64,000 bases of DNA from [Clostridium] celerecrescens 18A (GCF_002797975.1 NZ_PGET01000001.1:4266001-4330000); one strand, 5' to 3'; positions 36,001 through 45,390 are shown, numbered from the stretch's first letter. Notes: a model not told the origin generated them from the letters alone. Made by a program: numbers and translations.

Positions 36001-39000
36001 TCCAGATATGGCTTCTGGATCCGGTCAGTAAAGAAAAGCTGCTTCCTGTAGAAGTGGTTGAAACCGGTCTGGAATCTGACAGTGAGAACAAAACAGGCTA
36101 TGCCCTTTCCAAGATGATCAGCATGGGGAAACTTAAAGCTGAGCTTGAAAGCAAGGGATATGATGAGGCCGGTATAGACAGGATTCTTAAACTTGAGGAT
36201 GAAGAGGTAAAAGTTCTCTTTGGACTGGAAGAGGTATATGCGCCTTCCAAGATCCAGATGGACACGACTCTTCACTACCTGGAAGTGAAGATTCCGAAAA
36301 ATAAGGATATCATTGATTCCCAGTATTTCTGGGAGAAGGGAAAATCTGAGGAATACCGACTGATAAACACAGTGCTGGATCAATATCCGGTAACTCTTGC
36401 AAAATACGGATACGTACCGGATACCAGTACCTTTGGCAAAACCGATGAGGAACTGAATGTTCAAAATATTGGAAAAACTCCATTAAGCGGCGTACAGTTT
36501 GAAATCTGGCAGTATCAGTGGGAAAACAATAGTTATGACTATGTAAAGATTGGAACTTATACCACGGAAAGCAATGGCCAGGTAAAGATACCCAATGGCT
36601 TAAAAGCAGGACGGTATAGGCTAAAAGAAACCCTGACCGTAGACCAGGAGAAGAACTATATTACCATGTATACCGGTGAGAACGATCTTTGGAGATACTT
36701 TACAGTCGGAAGCACTCCTTCCACAGTAAACGTTTATAACCCGGAGAAGCCGGAACTGGTAATTGAAAAGACCACCTGGGCAGGAAATCCTTTCATAGAT
36801 CTTGGCGGAATCATCTTTACCATTCAAAAGCAAGGCAGCAGGGAGATGAATGCTGCTACCATAAAACTGGCGAATGGAAAATATGCTGCCAGCTTTCATA
36901 ACCTGGACAGCGGTGTTTACACCATAAAGGCGGAGGCCTTAGGAAGTGAAGCGGCAAAAGCCGTGACCAGCGGATATTTTGAAAAGGCGACAGTGAATGT
37001 GGGATATGAGGCAAAAGCGAACGGAGAAAAGGTATCCCTGGTTCCGGTAGGAAACGGCGTGAAAGGAAAGCTTGCAACTGCTGTAATTAAGAACCCGCGT
37101 CTGTCTGATCTTGTCATTCATAAGACAGATGCAGAAACGAAGGCAAGTGGTTCTGGCATGGCAGGCGCTTCCTTTAAAGTAGAATACTTAAAGTTCCGTT
37201 CCGGCACGGATCTAATCGGAGGAGTTCTGCAGAATGTCACAGATGAAGGATATAAGAAACCAGATCAGGGCTTTGCAGTTAAGGGAACTCTGACTGATAA
37301 CAAAGACGGTTCCTATACCATGAAGGCCTGTGAGCCTGGCTGGTACCGGATCACTGAACAGAAGGCTCCGGCAGGTTATACCATTGACGCACAACCAATG
37401 ATTGTAGCCGTGGTGGGGGATATGTCAGGCGGATACGAAGGTACTCTTTCTGTGACCTTTGAAAACAGAAAGAAAGCGGAGTTGACTGTAATCAAGAAGC
37501 TGTTCTTTGGCGACGGGTTTAAGTATGACGAAAACATTGCTGGTAAGCTCCCGGCTGAAATCGTATTTGATATTTACACCTATTCCGATTATGCCTATAA
37601 AAAGGTGTTAGATGAAAACAGCAAACCGGTACAGGTAAAGATACAGGGTTTTGCGGCTCAGGATGGTTACTATACGGCAAAGGGAACAGTACTCCTTCCT
37701 CAGAAGCCGGCGGGCGGCGCCTATTATTTAAAGGAGCAGGAAAACTCTGACTGGGTGCTTTCGGCCTTAGGAGTGGAAGATAACGGGACCCTTCAGACAG
37801 ATGGTTATATCAAGGTAGGAGGAGAGTCAGATTTTACCTCCCAGAGCCCGGTATCCATTACAGTGAACAACCAATATGCCAAGGCTAAGATACGCCTGAC
37901 CAAGGTAGACGGAATGGATACGTCCAATCAATTAACGGGAGCAGCTTTTAAGCTTTATTCCGATCCGGAGCTGACAAAAGCGGTGGGAGATTTTACTGAG
38001 ATAGGGCAGAGCGGAGTATATGAAATTGTATTTTCCACCAAGGTATACAGCCCGGGAACCTATTATATAAAAGAAGTGAATGCTCCTGCAGGCTATATTG
38101 CAATTGCAACGGCCATACCGGCGGAGGGCCTGGCAGCAGAAACAGGAAAAACAACAGAGATTACCGTGCAGAATCAGGGCGGTATTGATTTACAGATTAC
38201 CAAATACAGCGGAAACGGTGGTTTGGAATCTCTTAAATCTGGAATCACCTTTGAGCTTTACAGAAAATCAGCCGGAGGTAACTGGACTTATGTTACAGAA
38301 GGAACCACTGATTCCCAGGGGAAATTTTCCTTCCGGGGGCTTGATCTTCCGGCAGAAAATTCCTACGGGGTTTATGAGGTGACAAAGAAGGAAAATGGCC
38401 TGGAAACATTCCGCATGGCTTCCTTTGAAGGGGATGGGGGAACCATCCTTCCCACGACCGCAGATGTAATAAAGAACGGTGAAATGAAAAACGGTCTTGA
38501 TCTTTATGTTCTGACAGGAAACAATACCGTAACTTCAGGAGTATATGGCTTTAAAGCCCATAACCAGGAAGCGCTGCCTTTAAGACTCATTAAGAACGAT
38601 GTAAATAAATCGGATAATCCTGGTGGTTCTGTTGCCGTTTTCATGAAAATAACAGAAAAGGAAACAGGAAAACAGGTTGGAGATATGGTTACCGTACCGT
38701 ATGGAGAAACGGGAACTACGGTTTTACTCTTACCGGGAACCTATGTCATCGAAGAGACGGCAGTGACCCAGAACAGCCTGGGTTATGTGATTAATAAGGA
38801 TAATACCAGAACCATTTACAGGAAAGAAATAGAAATTACAAAGGGTATTATTCCAGAAGCCTGTGAGTTTACAAATGTAAAACAGAAGACAGGAGTAACA
38901 CTGGATAAAACATCTCTTACAACCACATTAAAGGATTTATGGTGGAATGAGGGCCAGACAGTGACCTATACCCTGACACCTCATGTGGTCAACAGCATAC

Positions 39001-42000
39001 CTCTTGACCGGTTTGTAATAACAGATACGGGCTTAAAGATGCTGGATGCAGGAAAATCAGTGCTATCAGAGGCTGATTATACCAATGAAAAATATACGAT
39101 CACCGGAGTTAAGCCGGGGAAAGCCACGGAGCAGAACCGCATCAAGGGCGCACAAACAGGTACCATTATGGCGGATGTAACCTTCTATGATTTTAACGGA
39201 AGCCAGGTAGGAGAAGTACAGAGCGTTTCGGTATCCGGTGACGGAGAGACCGCTCTGGTTAAACCGGTAAGCGGCAAAAAGGTAAAATCCTTCCAGATCA
39301 GCTACCGGGATGACACGTTAAAAAGCTCTACGGATAACCATTATATCATTGGAAATGATTTTGTACCGGGAAGCATAGAGGTTACGGTAAAGTTAAACCG
39401 CCAGGATGCAAAGCTGCCCGACGGAACCTATAAGAAAGAAATTAAATATATCCGCAACGTAGCCGATGTGGCTATGGATTTTAGAACGTGGGATGTCAAC
39501 GGAACCCTGGCCCAGAATCAGGAAAAGAGCCAGGCAGAAAAGGAATGGGATATCCAGGTGATTCAGAGCCAGGCGCCGTCGATTTCGGTGAAAAAGAGTG
39601 TTGATCCCATTAAAGGAATACAGCCAAGTGATATCCTGACTTATACGCTTTATGTAAAGAATGATACCGCAAGCAATGATACTGACATTGTTCCAATGCA
39701 AAGGCCCATTCTCATTGATTATGTACCTCTTGGAGTTACCGTATCAGGGGAATCTGCCGGTGAAGACCATATGTTAAAGGCTGTGACCTTAAAGGAGGCT
39801 CCCGATGGGGTTACGATTGAAGATACGGTCAGAAAGGTTGATAAGGATACCGGGCGGGAGACTCTTTTTATCCAGCTCAGTGGGGCTTTAGCTAAAGGCG
39901 AATCTGTTACGGTAGAAGTAAAAGCACAGATTGCAAGCAGCGTTATTAATTATGGAAAGAACATTCTCAATGAGCTTTATGTTACCAGTGATGTTCTGCA
40001 GCCTGCATTTTCATTAAACCAGACAGGTGCCTCCTTTATGATCAAAACGGATTCTGGCAGCAAATGGCCCAGCCCAGACCTTCCAATGGAGGTGCAGCTG
40101 CCGGATGAAAAGTACCGCAGCTATGGATACGCATCGGATTCTGCGGAGAACACCATGAGCACCGGTACCGGGCTTGTTCTTCATAAGGAGGTCAAAGGAA
40201 ATTTAGACACCAGATTCGTATCTGGTACAACGGTAGGAACGGTGGAAAAGAGTGCAGATGATACGGACCTTACCAATTCTGACGGAAGCATATTATATCG
40301 GCTCATGGTAAACAATGATTCAACCAGCAACTTTATTACCAAGCTGCAGTTCATGGATATTCTTCCGGTACCGGGAGATTACAGTACCGGCGGGTTTGAC
40401 CGGAAAAGTGACTACCGGCTGAAGTATGTTGGTATCCAGTCCATTGCTATTGAAAACAGAATGGATCAAGATTCTGAACGGAAGGTTTCAGGCTTTAGCT
40501 ATGAAGTGACTTACTCTGATAAAGTATTTAAAGATGCGGCTACTGCAAAAGCAGGGAAGGATTCCATGCTTAAGGACAACAGCGATGGATTCTGGAACAA
40601 AAATTCCAATGATCCATCAGCTATCCGCATTAAGATCACAGATCCTTTCTTCTATCTGGCTCCGGGAGAAAATCTGGTAGTGACCTATGAAACGGTTGTT
40701 CCTTATACGGACAAAAAGGAGTTGGATGACGTGGCTTACGGATATGCGGTCAATGACTTTGCAACCTCCTACAGCTACAAGCAAAACTTATCAGATACTT
40801 CAGAGATCAAGTTCATCCAAGCGCAGACCAGCAATGCGGTTCAGGTAGTTTTAATTCCGGGTAAAGTAAAGGTATCAGGACGGATATGGATTGACGATAA
40901 CAATAATGGAATTCAGGATGAGAGCATTGAAAATGATCATCTTCTTACGGATCTGCTTCCGTTGCTTCAATCCAAGTATTTTGAGGTCAGTCTGCTGAAG
41001 TACGGCAAGAGCGGTGACAATGAAGATAATGGTACGGTAGGATTAAGTGATGCCAGATTCCTGTTTGACGGTTTGACCCCTGCAAAGCCCTTTGGCATCA
41101 CGGGATCGGAATTCACCAAGGATCAGGAAAACAGCTGGTACAGCAATCAGTCTTTAATCGTATCAAAGCTAAAGGGTGACGATCCTGCTCACTACCAGAT
41201 TTTTGTGAAAACCAAAGAAAAGCCCCAGGGATATGAAGACCTGGTGCTTAAGCTGGCGAAACCAACCATGCTTTCCACCGGGGAAAATCCGGAGGCCGGC
41301 AGATCAAGGCTTCCTGAGACTTTGGAAAAGGAAGGCAGTAATTACGAGGAGAGCCTTGACAGTAACTTTAAAGGCAGAAAGGGTTCTTATGCATCGGAAG
41401 ACTTCTTCTTGTGGTCGACGGGAGATGTTTTTGATAAGACAAAGGATATTGGTTTTGTACCATTTAGAAAAATAATAATTAAAAAGACAAATGAAGCCGG
41501 AAATCCCGTGGAGGGTGCTCATTTCAGTGTTTATGGTCCGTTTACGAACGAGGAGCTGGCAGCGTTTAAGAAAAATGGGATTACGAATACGGAAGTACTT
41601 AGAGAACCGGTTGCCCAGGGCAGTACGGCTCTGGCCGGTTCGGAAGCAATTTGGAGTGCGGGTGAGCTTCTCTATTATCGGAATTATATCGTTGTAGAGG
41701 ATCAGGCGGCTGCAGGATATGAAATTGCCAATGCAAAGACCGCTGATATGGTTCCTATGGATTCCTATCAGGTAAATGGGCAGAAGGCCTGGGAGCTTCT
41801 CAGCAAGGAATTTAAGACAGATGGAAACCCAATACCAAGCTTTATAACGGTTATGAACGGATATGTGTCCGGAAGTCTGGAATTTACAAAACTTGATGGA
41901 TTAACGGAAAAAGAGCTAGGAGGAGCAGCATTTAAGATTGAGAAAAAGGATGTTGCGGTAGAGGATGCCTGGAAGGCATTTATAGAGGCTGTAAAGGCAG

Positions 42001-45000
42001 ATCCGGAATCCATGGGAGTGACAAAGGTAACCGCAACAGACAGTGCGGTAGAATTTGAAGCGGTAACTGGTAAAGTAACACTCACCGGAATCCCATACGG
42101 AACCTACACCCTTTCTGAAATCCGGGTGCCTGATGGATATGATATTACAAAGAAGCAGGCTGATATCGAATTCCGGATTGAAACCAACGGGCAGAAGGCA
42201 GTGCTTTCAAATCTTCCGGGCAACCTAATTAAGAATACCAGAACCGAATACAGCTTAAGCCTTAAGAAGGCGGATAATGCGGGCAACGAAAAGGTAGCCG
42301 GAATAAAGTTCGCCATAACCGGTCCTGGAAAATATGAAAGCAGATCATGGAACCCGTTTAGCAAAGACAAATTTAAGTTAAATGATCCGTCTGAAAGCGG
42401 ATATGAAGTAAAACAGACCGATGAAGACGGCCGTATCACCTGGAATCTCCCATATGGAGATTACAAAATAGAGGAGCTTGATGCAGAGGGCTATGAAACA
42501 GTAGCACCATTCTACGTAAGAATTGATGTAAATGGAACCGTTTCTCTGTTAAATGGGGAAGGACGAAGCGAGCTTACTTTAAGCAGCTCAGAACAGAACC
42601 AGATCAACCTGATTGTAAAGAATGTGATCAAAACCGGATCCCTTGACTTAGAGAAGATCGACGGGGAAACCAGGAAGGCCATCACGGGAGCACAGTTTGA
42701 GTTATGCGGTACCTCAGTGATTGACGGAGCATTTGCCGCTTACCAGAATGGTGTGACCGGTCTTGGAGTATCCCATGTATCAACAGGAAACGAGAACGGA
42801 AGGCTCTATATCAGGTTCCAGGTTGATGGAACCGAAGATTCGAAGAAAGGCCTTTTGACACAGATCCCATACGGCAGCTACACCTTAAAGGAGATCAATG
42901 CGCCGGAAGGATATTTATTCAGCGCCGGAAGTGAATGGGTGAAGGATATTACCATTGAAAGTGCCGAAGGTGTGAACCTGACAGGAAGCAATGGAATCGT
43001 CAATACGCCTCATGAACTGAACATTGAAAAACGGGATCAGATGACGGAAGAAATACTGCCTGGTGCAGTGTTTGTGCTGATGACCACAGACGGGAAGTAT
43101 GTGGCTCTGGATGATAACAACTCTTATACCGGAATAATGGAAAGCCAGGCGGAAGGTACTGCATTTACTACCGGAAGCGATGGAAAGGTTACTGTAAAAC
43201 GTCTCCCGGCAGGAAACTATATTTTGAAGGAAATCGAAGCGCCTGCATGCTACGGCGTAGCTGCTGACAAGGAGATTACCGTACTCCGGTCCGGCAATAC
43301 AGAAACCGTAATGGTATATGATGTGAGGAATAAGGCCAAAATACGTATCAACAAGGCTGCATCCCACAACCATGAGATGAGACTTGACGGAGCGGTATTT
43401 GAGATTTACTCCGACAAAGACTTAACAGCACTTGCAGGCACCATGACAACTGGATATGATGGCATTGGGGAATCAGAGATGCTTCCTCTGGGAACTTATT
43501 ATGTGAAGGAACTAAAAGCCCCTGCCGGTTATGAATTAAGCGACAGAGTATATGAAGTAACACTTAGCAGTGAAAAAGAGGCTTTCGCGGTCCAGGCAGA
43601 CGGAAATGAATTCGTTACCGATGATTATGGTACCGGATCTCTGGTATTTGATAAGGTTGACAGTTTAACAGGTAAAGCGCTTGCTTTCGCCCGGTTCTCT
43701 CTCTCAAGGAAGGAGGTACAGGTAGACGGAGCCTTTGACCATTTTGCAGAAAACCTGAAAAATAAGAGCCAGGATGAGCTGGAATCAATGGGAATCTGTG
43801 ACATCGAGACAGAAGGTGGAAAAATCCTCTTTACAGCGGTCAACGGCCATGTTGATATGAAGGGAATTCCATATGGAACGTATACGCTTAAGGAAGAAAA
43901 GGCGCCAAAAGGCTATTTGAGCTTTAATGGTAAGGCAGAATTTGATTTTACCATTACAGAGGACCAAAGGGAAGCCGACCTTGGAAACGGCAATGCGGTA
44001 GTCAATGAGCGGGCCCAGTTTGAGCTCCAGCTTAAGAAACTTGATAATCTCGGGAACAGAATCAGCGGAATCCAGTTTGAGATCTCAGGACCAGGACGGT
44101 ATGAAGAAAATGGAGTTTTATCTATTTTTGGAGCCAGCCGGTTTAAGACTGACGCAGATGCTGACACCGGATTGTTTACGACCGGCGAGGACGGATTCAT
44201 TTACCTGGGACTGAAGCACGGGGATTACCGGATTAGGGAAATCCATACCGACCGGTACGATTTCATTGAACCGTTCTATATCAGGATCGACGAGGAAGGC
44301 AAAGTAAGTATTTTAAAGGACAGCAGCAGTGCAGTGACGGTTTCAAATGAAACCCTTGTAACCATTGCTGTGACGAATAAGATCAGCACCGGAAATCTGG
44401 AAATGGAAAAGGTAGACGGTGAAAATACTGGAAAGAGGCTTGAGGGAGCAGAATTCGTGCTGTCGAATCTCTCAACCCTGGTTCCGGGAGCCTGGGACAG
44501 CTACCGCCATCAGGTAGCATCAGAGGGTGTTTCCTGGACAGCTGATCAGGTGATGGGAAATACCATAACCTTTGTGCTGAACGGAAAAGGGGTTATCACG
44601 AACCTGCCATACGGAACTTACCGCCTGGTCGAGAAGAAGGCACCGGATGGATACCTTCTGGGAACGACTCCATGGTCAGCAGAGTTTACAATCAATGACT
44701 CCAATAAAGAGATCCGGTATACCAAACCAGGACTGTTTGAAAAAACAAATGGAGCGATTGAGAATATGCCGTCAAAGATCACTGTAGTAAAAACCAATGC
44801 GGTCTATGCGGATGTGAAACTAAAAGGCGCCGAGTTTATCTTAAAGGCTTCTGACGGAAGATATGTAAAGCTGGATCAAGGATCCTTTGCCGGATATACG
44901 GATGATAAGGCGGCAGCAGGAAGGTTTATGACCGACAGCGACGGGCAGTTTGTGATAAAGAGGCTGCCAAAGGACACCTACACCTTCCTTGAAACGAAAG

Positions 45001-45368
45001 CTCCGGCCGGGTATTATATCAACAACAATATAGCGCCTGTGACATTCGATGGAATCAATAGCTTTACCATTACCATTCAGGATGAGAAGATCAAAGGCGG
45101 CGGAGGCTCATCAGAAGGTCCTTCCGGAAAGGATAACCCAGGTGGTCCGGGTAAAACGGTGACGATTGTGCCAGACCCAGTGCCTCTTGCAGACCTGCCC
45201 GGTGGAGGATCCGTGGATCTGTTCTTTGTTGACGATGGAAACGTACCCCTTGCCAATCTGCCTAAGACAGGTGACCGGCAGAATGCCGCCGGTAAGGTGA
45301 TGGTGACCCTGTCCGGATTCATGATGGCTCTTTATGCAGCACTTAGCAAAAAGAAAAAAGAAAATTAA
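30045..45368 (+). CDS. Giant LPXTG-anchored SpaA/Cna-B-repeat surface protein (5107 aa)
   Basis: This single open frame of 15.3 kb encodes a cell-wall-anchored adhesin-like protein. It has a signal peptide (residues 1-38, ending AYASE), a SEAT-type 5-residue repeat (about 57-71), a unique domain, an acidic Glu/Thr/Lys linker (216-306), and a non-repeat region to about 810. Then come some 17 SpaA/Cna-B-like beta modules, each starting with a K-bearing strand and ending with a GTYxIxE-type strand, the places of the Lys and Glu of isopeptide-forming domains. Residues 3180-3600 hold DUF11-like domains, followed by an SdrD-B-like domain (SGRIWIDDNNNGIQDE). Ten more SpaA modules fill 3810-5010. It ends in a Gly/Pro linker, LPKTG (5072-5076), a membrane span and KKKK. 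Cysteines are very few. AGGAGG precedes the ATG. The ligand is unknown. Confidence 0.92.
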   Translation: MNGAVKKVHRLKRVIAWLLTAAIVSGNISQLTVTTAYASETAERRSESFFNAGKASPSEATLSEATPSEAARIIDVQVTQSAIEKVLKKDFDRRPELKEDLIPFEGDQKDLVIEKLYEELEGKTLVLQKKIGKAMYLVVVSDTLEGEPFFEADESERIRQELFLKNIQIIGVNGYKDRDCEFRLRIIGDDFMITDAQMEEFAVIGERSKTSEQPSSTGKQSGGSSQSTGTKETAAVTEEETKAQETDPEETEIQETEVKENSEADKNVSETAEETQSKTEDGKESKAEEHSREATEKSENTVKEEDSNFEGSGEDLSVSSLSIKGFSVSRHDVPVLFSTENTPATASEADIDDSVNNDAELVSVGDTKILSEEERAALMGTDMATLNGEEKKINLLSFLSQPSFGMVVHSYGMTLLNTEVDSEGKLSPYETALTYYGPDAADKKEAVEVNLSQSKTGSIKAGILYTYTITYTMQAAPLYEYAAGGKLSLFDSYENAKILFTVPDGIAIEEQPGKVKLVSSDGEGKVYEISVGDEQNVIRSGKSDSITMNAYIDGNGKRAVGEEFTLTQDSVAFYADVKVADKTDKEHVTYPGNIETITHAEQPGDTTMTLVSDDAWHIKKSVSPADNSYTVVRDNAGNPEFVDITYLIEVGMYGSSGDISRDPGGTIYQTYGRTGFKEDSYKITDSLKILTEHAPEAMKPISVTATWGDGSDVHVINNEDGSITIDRFKTQGQNEADHIYVSDQAPTYSSYLVTARYPYVPFLLKYNDERVGNKSVFTVNNKAHLEYVKLGEDQQVTEDSDVNVAVHEVNKPAVIKIKKEIDEGLGYTQKYGLAMEKEYPGLAGFEIYFLDSDNSLTHYDNYTVIDSHSKKINNNNIAVNPSNEETESGYYATGDDGYIQIQVDPGTYVIKEKSNPVGTQFSSAKVGTNAVVSGDDIKVTLKADERTEITVVNEVIGKGAIEFYKKARTWTSADLSESNLAALYGAEFTLYQKNEDGSLSAVKNVKSDNKGYALFKPVTPGDYIVREKSANGYILDNHDYQVTVEAGKTSPVKTGNNILINTLNEAKVNVTKWMQDDKGDYIKVPGAYRGDFNNKFWFEENVGGAWKKVSIGSKTTYSLDNASQFTATLPVCDGSGQIIEYRVVEAVPEGYTDGNGNKDGFSQETKENKTYIYKTFSLEALKMTQLDLKNNKGGTLKLQKEAWSINSNSLNKNAARSGFQFNLYYKVGNDFTEVLPQKVYTTDGNGEILVKGLDVTKEYYWSEINSSGRLEPEDSAKTVILENQVFIGPYKVTRESDTTVKAYNIPQKIPYWLYKVDITDNKNPITAKFKITRDADKKVIFNGAVSNKGTYVILDPGTDYIIEETAAPVNFVKGNDIKITTPNGPVLKADLERWFSQGNMETRRTFENKPYKSISIKKTQYDENGTANKSAVIPFDVYVKNGSVFTIAGSLNSSVSTQLAPGSYYFKEVVPSGNINPYYLLSDAGKAQGTHPGDPGYEISGTDVYYGPVTITAASKSNEKNLDLYLAETNKPLENYKDHGKVTVTKKDALKDITVNGAVFGIFKAEGFDVNNWENSIQNPIQTATTSGSGQATFDSTSLKIFDTDGSRIAYVIAEITPPDRYLPSHEILTTTLMEGKVITTVNGDTNGSPLVIKNEPKLTIRTQKYWRDGWNYQFYPVDHVLGNVKLALYKVNADGITADYVKTETTNTYDGIATFYDINRNDTYYVIEVRVPTKEETGFGFDLNMKDKTPLAEGNSEPPKTLSVSDLEAGTYNAVKYTGKDLAETADSLIQNTDPLYNYKPWVQFNILKTCDGKAFDGTSHSAENVNGAQFTLYKMMGDEKDLSGIRLEDLADESLFEKVDSYESGTRINPKTGIRADGEFDTAILETGKVYWLVEVQAAPGYQLPGGRQIVAVFAPKDSGYSGYNDMLLLYENGRNEQIAVVKNQHGDGPGGLDAYYFQIALNKWLKEAGKPNAEPTLLGGAKFQIWLLDPVSKEKLLPVEVVETGLESDSENKTGYALSKMISMGKLKAELESKGYDEAGIDRILKLEDEEVKVLFGLEEVYAPSKIQMDTTLHYLEVKIPKNKDIIDSQYFWEKGKSEEYRLINTVLDQYPVTLAKYGYVPDTSTFGKTDEELNVQNIGKTPLSGVQFEIWQYQWENNSYDYVKIGTYTTESNGQVKIPNGLKAGRYRLKETLTVDQEKNYITMYTGENDLWRYFTVGSTPSTVNVYNPEKPELVIEKTTWAGNPFIDLGGIIFTIQKQGSREMNAATIKLANGKYAASFHNLDSGVYTIKAEALGSEAAKAVTSGYFEKATVNVGYEAKANGEKVSLVPVGNGVKGKLATAVIKNPRLSDLVIHKTDAETKASGSGMAGASFKVEYLKFRSGTDLIGGVLQNVTDEGYKKPDQGFAVKGTLTDNKDGSYTMKACEPGWYRITEQKAPAGYTIDAQPMIVAVVGDMSGGYEGTLSVTFENRKKAELTVIKKLFFGDGFKYDENIAGKLPAEIVFDIYTYSDYAYKKVLDENSKPVQVKIQGFAAQDGYYTAKGTVLLPQKPAGGAYYLKEQENSDWVLSALGVEDNGTLQTDGYIKVGGESDFTSQSPVSITVNNQYAKAKIRLTKVDGMDTSNQLTGAAFKLYSDPELTKAVGDFTEIGQSGVYEIVFSTKVYSPGTYYIKEVNAPAGYIAIATAIPAEGLAAETGKTTEITVQNQGGIDLQITKYSGNGGLESLKSGITFELYRKSAGGNWTYVTEGTTDSQGKFSFRGLDLPAENSYGVYEVTKKENGLETFRMASFEGDGGTILPTTADVIKNGEMKNGLDLYVLTGNNTVTSGVYGFKAHNQEALPLRLIKNDVNKSDNPGGSVAVFMKITEKETGKQVGDMVTVPYGETGTTVLLLPGTYVIEETAVTQNSLGYVINKDNTRTIYRKEIEITKGIIPEACEFTNVKQKTGVTLDKTSLTTTLKDLWWNEGQTVTYTLTPHVVNSIPLDRFVITDTGLKMLDAGKSVLSEADYTNEKYTITGVKPGKATEQNRIKGAQTGTIMADVTFYDFNGSQVGEVQSVSVSGDGETALVKPVSGKKVKSFQISYRDDTLKSSTDNHYIIGNDFVPGSIEVTVKLNRQDAKLPDGTYKKEIKYIRNVADVAMDFRTWDVNGTLAQNQEKSQAEKEWDIQVIQSQAPSISVKKSVDPIKGIQPSDILTYTLYVKNDTASNDTDIVPMQRPILIDYVPLGVTVSGESAGEDHMLKAVTLKEAPDGVTIEDTVRKVDKDTGRETLFIQLSGALAKGESVTVEVKAQIASSVINYGKNILNELYVTSDVLQPAFSLNQTGASFMIKTDSGSKWPSPDLPMEVQLPDEKYRSYGYASDSAENTMSTGTGLVLHKEVKGNLDTRFVSGTTVGTVEKSADDTDLTNSDGSILYRLMVNNDSTSNFITKLQFMDILPVPGDYSTGGFDRKSDYRLKYVGIQSIAIENRMDQDSERKVSGFSYEVTYSDKVFKDAATAKAGKDSMLKDNSDGFWNKNSNDPSAIRIKITDPFFYLAPGENLVVTYETVVPYTDKKELDDVAYGYAVNDFATSYSYKQNLSDTSEIKFIQAQTSNAVQVVLIPGKVKVSGRIWIDDNNNGIQDESIENDHLLTDLLPLLQSKYFEVSLLKYGKSGDNEDNGTVGLSDARFLFDGLTPAKPFGITGSEFTKDQENSWYSNQSLIVSKLKGDDPAHYQIFVKTKEKPQGYEDLVLKLAKPTMLSTGENPEAGRSRLPETLEKEGSNYEESLDSNFKGRKGSYASEDFFLWSTGDVFDKTKDIGFVPFRKIIIKKTNEAGNPVEGAHFSVYGPFTNEELAAFKKNGITNTEVLREPVAQGSTALAGSEAIWSAGELLYYRNYIVVEDQAAAGYEIANAKTADMVPMDSYQVNGQKAWELLSKEFKTDGNPIPSFITVMNGYVSGSLEFTKLDGLTEKELGGAAFKIEKKDVAVEDAWKAFIEAVKADPESMGVTKVTATDSAVEFEAVTGKVTLTGIPYGTYTLSEIRVPDGYDITKKQADIEFRIETNGQKAVLSNLPGNLIKNTRTEYSLSLKKADNAGNEKVAGIKFAITGPGKYESRSWNPFSKDKFKLNDPSESGYEVKQTDEDGRITWNLPYGDYKIEELDAEGYETVAPFYVRIDVNGTVSLLNGEGRSELTLSSSEQNQINLIVKNVIKTGSLDLEKIDGETRKAITGAQFELCGTSVIDGAFAAYQNGVTGLGVSHVSTGNENGRLYIRFQVDGTEDSKKGLLTQIPYGSYTLKEINAPEGYLFSAGSEWVKDITIESAEGVNLTGSNGIVNTPHELNIEKRDQMTEEILPGAVFVLMTTDGKYVALDDNNSYTGIMESQAEGTAFTTGSDGKVTVKRLPAGNYILKEIEAPACYGVAADKEITVLRSGNTETVMVYDVRNKAKIRINKAASHNHEMRLDGAVFEIYSDKDLTALAGTMTTGYDGIGESEMLPLGTYYVKELKAPAGYELSDRVYEVTLSSEKEAFAVQADGNEFVTDDYGTGSLVFDKVDSLTGKALAFARFSLSRKEVQVDGAFDHFAENLKNKSQDELESMGICDIETEGGKILFTAVNGHVDMKGIPYGTYTLKEEKAPKGYLSFNGKAEFDFTITEDQREADLGNGNAVVNERAQFELQLKKLDNLGNRISGIQFEISGPGRYEENGVLSIFGASRFKTDADADTGLFTTGEDGFIYLGLKHGDYRIREIHTDRYDFIEPFYIRIDEEGKVSILKDSSSAVTVSNETLVTIAVTNKISTGNLEMEKVDGENTGKRLEGAEFVLSNLSTLVPGAWDSYRHQVASEGVSWTADQVMGNTITFVLNGKGVITNLPYGTYRLVEKKAPDGYLLGTTPWSAEFTINDSNKEIRYTKPGLFEKTNGAIENMPSKITVVKTNAVYADVKLKGAEFILKASDGRYVKLDQGSFAGYTDDKAAAGRFMTDSDGQFVIKRLPKDTYTFLETKAPAGYYINNNIAPVTFDGINSFTITIQDEKIKGGGGSSEGPSGKDNPGGPGKTVTIVPDPVPLADLPGGGSVDLFFVDDGNVPLANLPKTGDRQNAAGKVMVTLSGFMMALYAALSKKKKEN
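30213..30257 (+). repeat. 15-bp in-frame tandem repeat (PSEAT/LSEAT/PSEAA)
   Basis: Three 15-bp units (30213-30227, 30228-30242, 30243-30257) encode PSEAT, LSEAT and PSEAA just after the signal peptide. Similar SEA(T) runs are common after signal peptides of Lachnospiraceae wall proteins. Such a short in-frame repeat can change copy number without breaking the frame. Confidence 0.8.
41871..45060 (+). repeat. Alternating SpaA-module repeats in the C-terminal part of the giant protein
   Basis: Four copies of one module type begin at about 41871 (GSLEFTKLDG), 42634 (GSLDLEKIDG), 43632 (GSLVFDKVDS) and 44388 (GNLEMEKVDG). Each has the same odd insert after the second strand, containing a DGAF/EDAW..(Y/F) helix-like stretch and a GVS/MGV turn, before the (I/L)PYGTYTL strand. 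Between them are other types: two copies with a GPGKY/GPGRY loop and an APFYVRID/EPFYIRID strand, and two with SDGKYV-like loops. The order shows block duplication of whole module sets. Confidence 0.75.
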
Positions 45369-45390
45369 AAAAATAAAGGAAATCTGTTTA

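Noticed and set aside
41233..41697. Out-of-frame open frames on both strands within the giant genes
   Set aside because: They overlap a continuous, domain-rich frame and have no ribosome sites; they are by-products of long repeats and codon bias.
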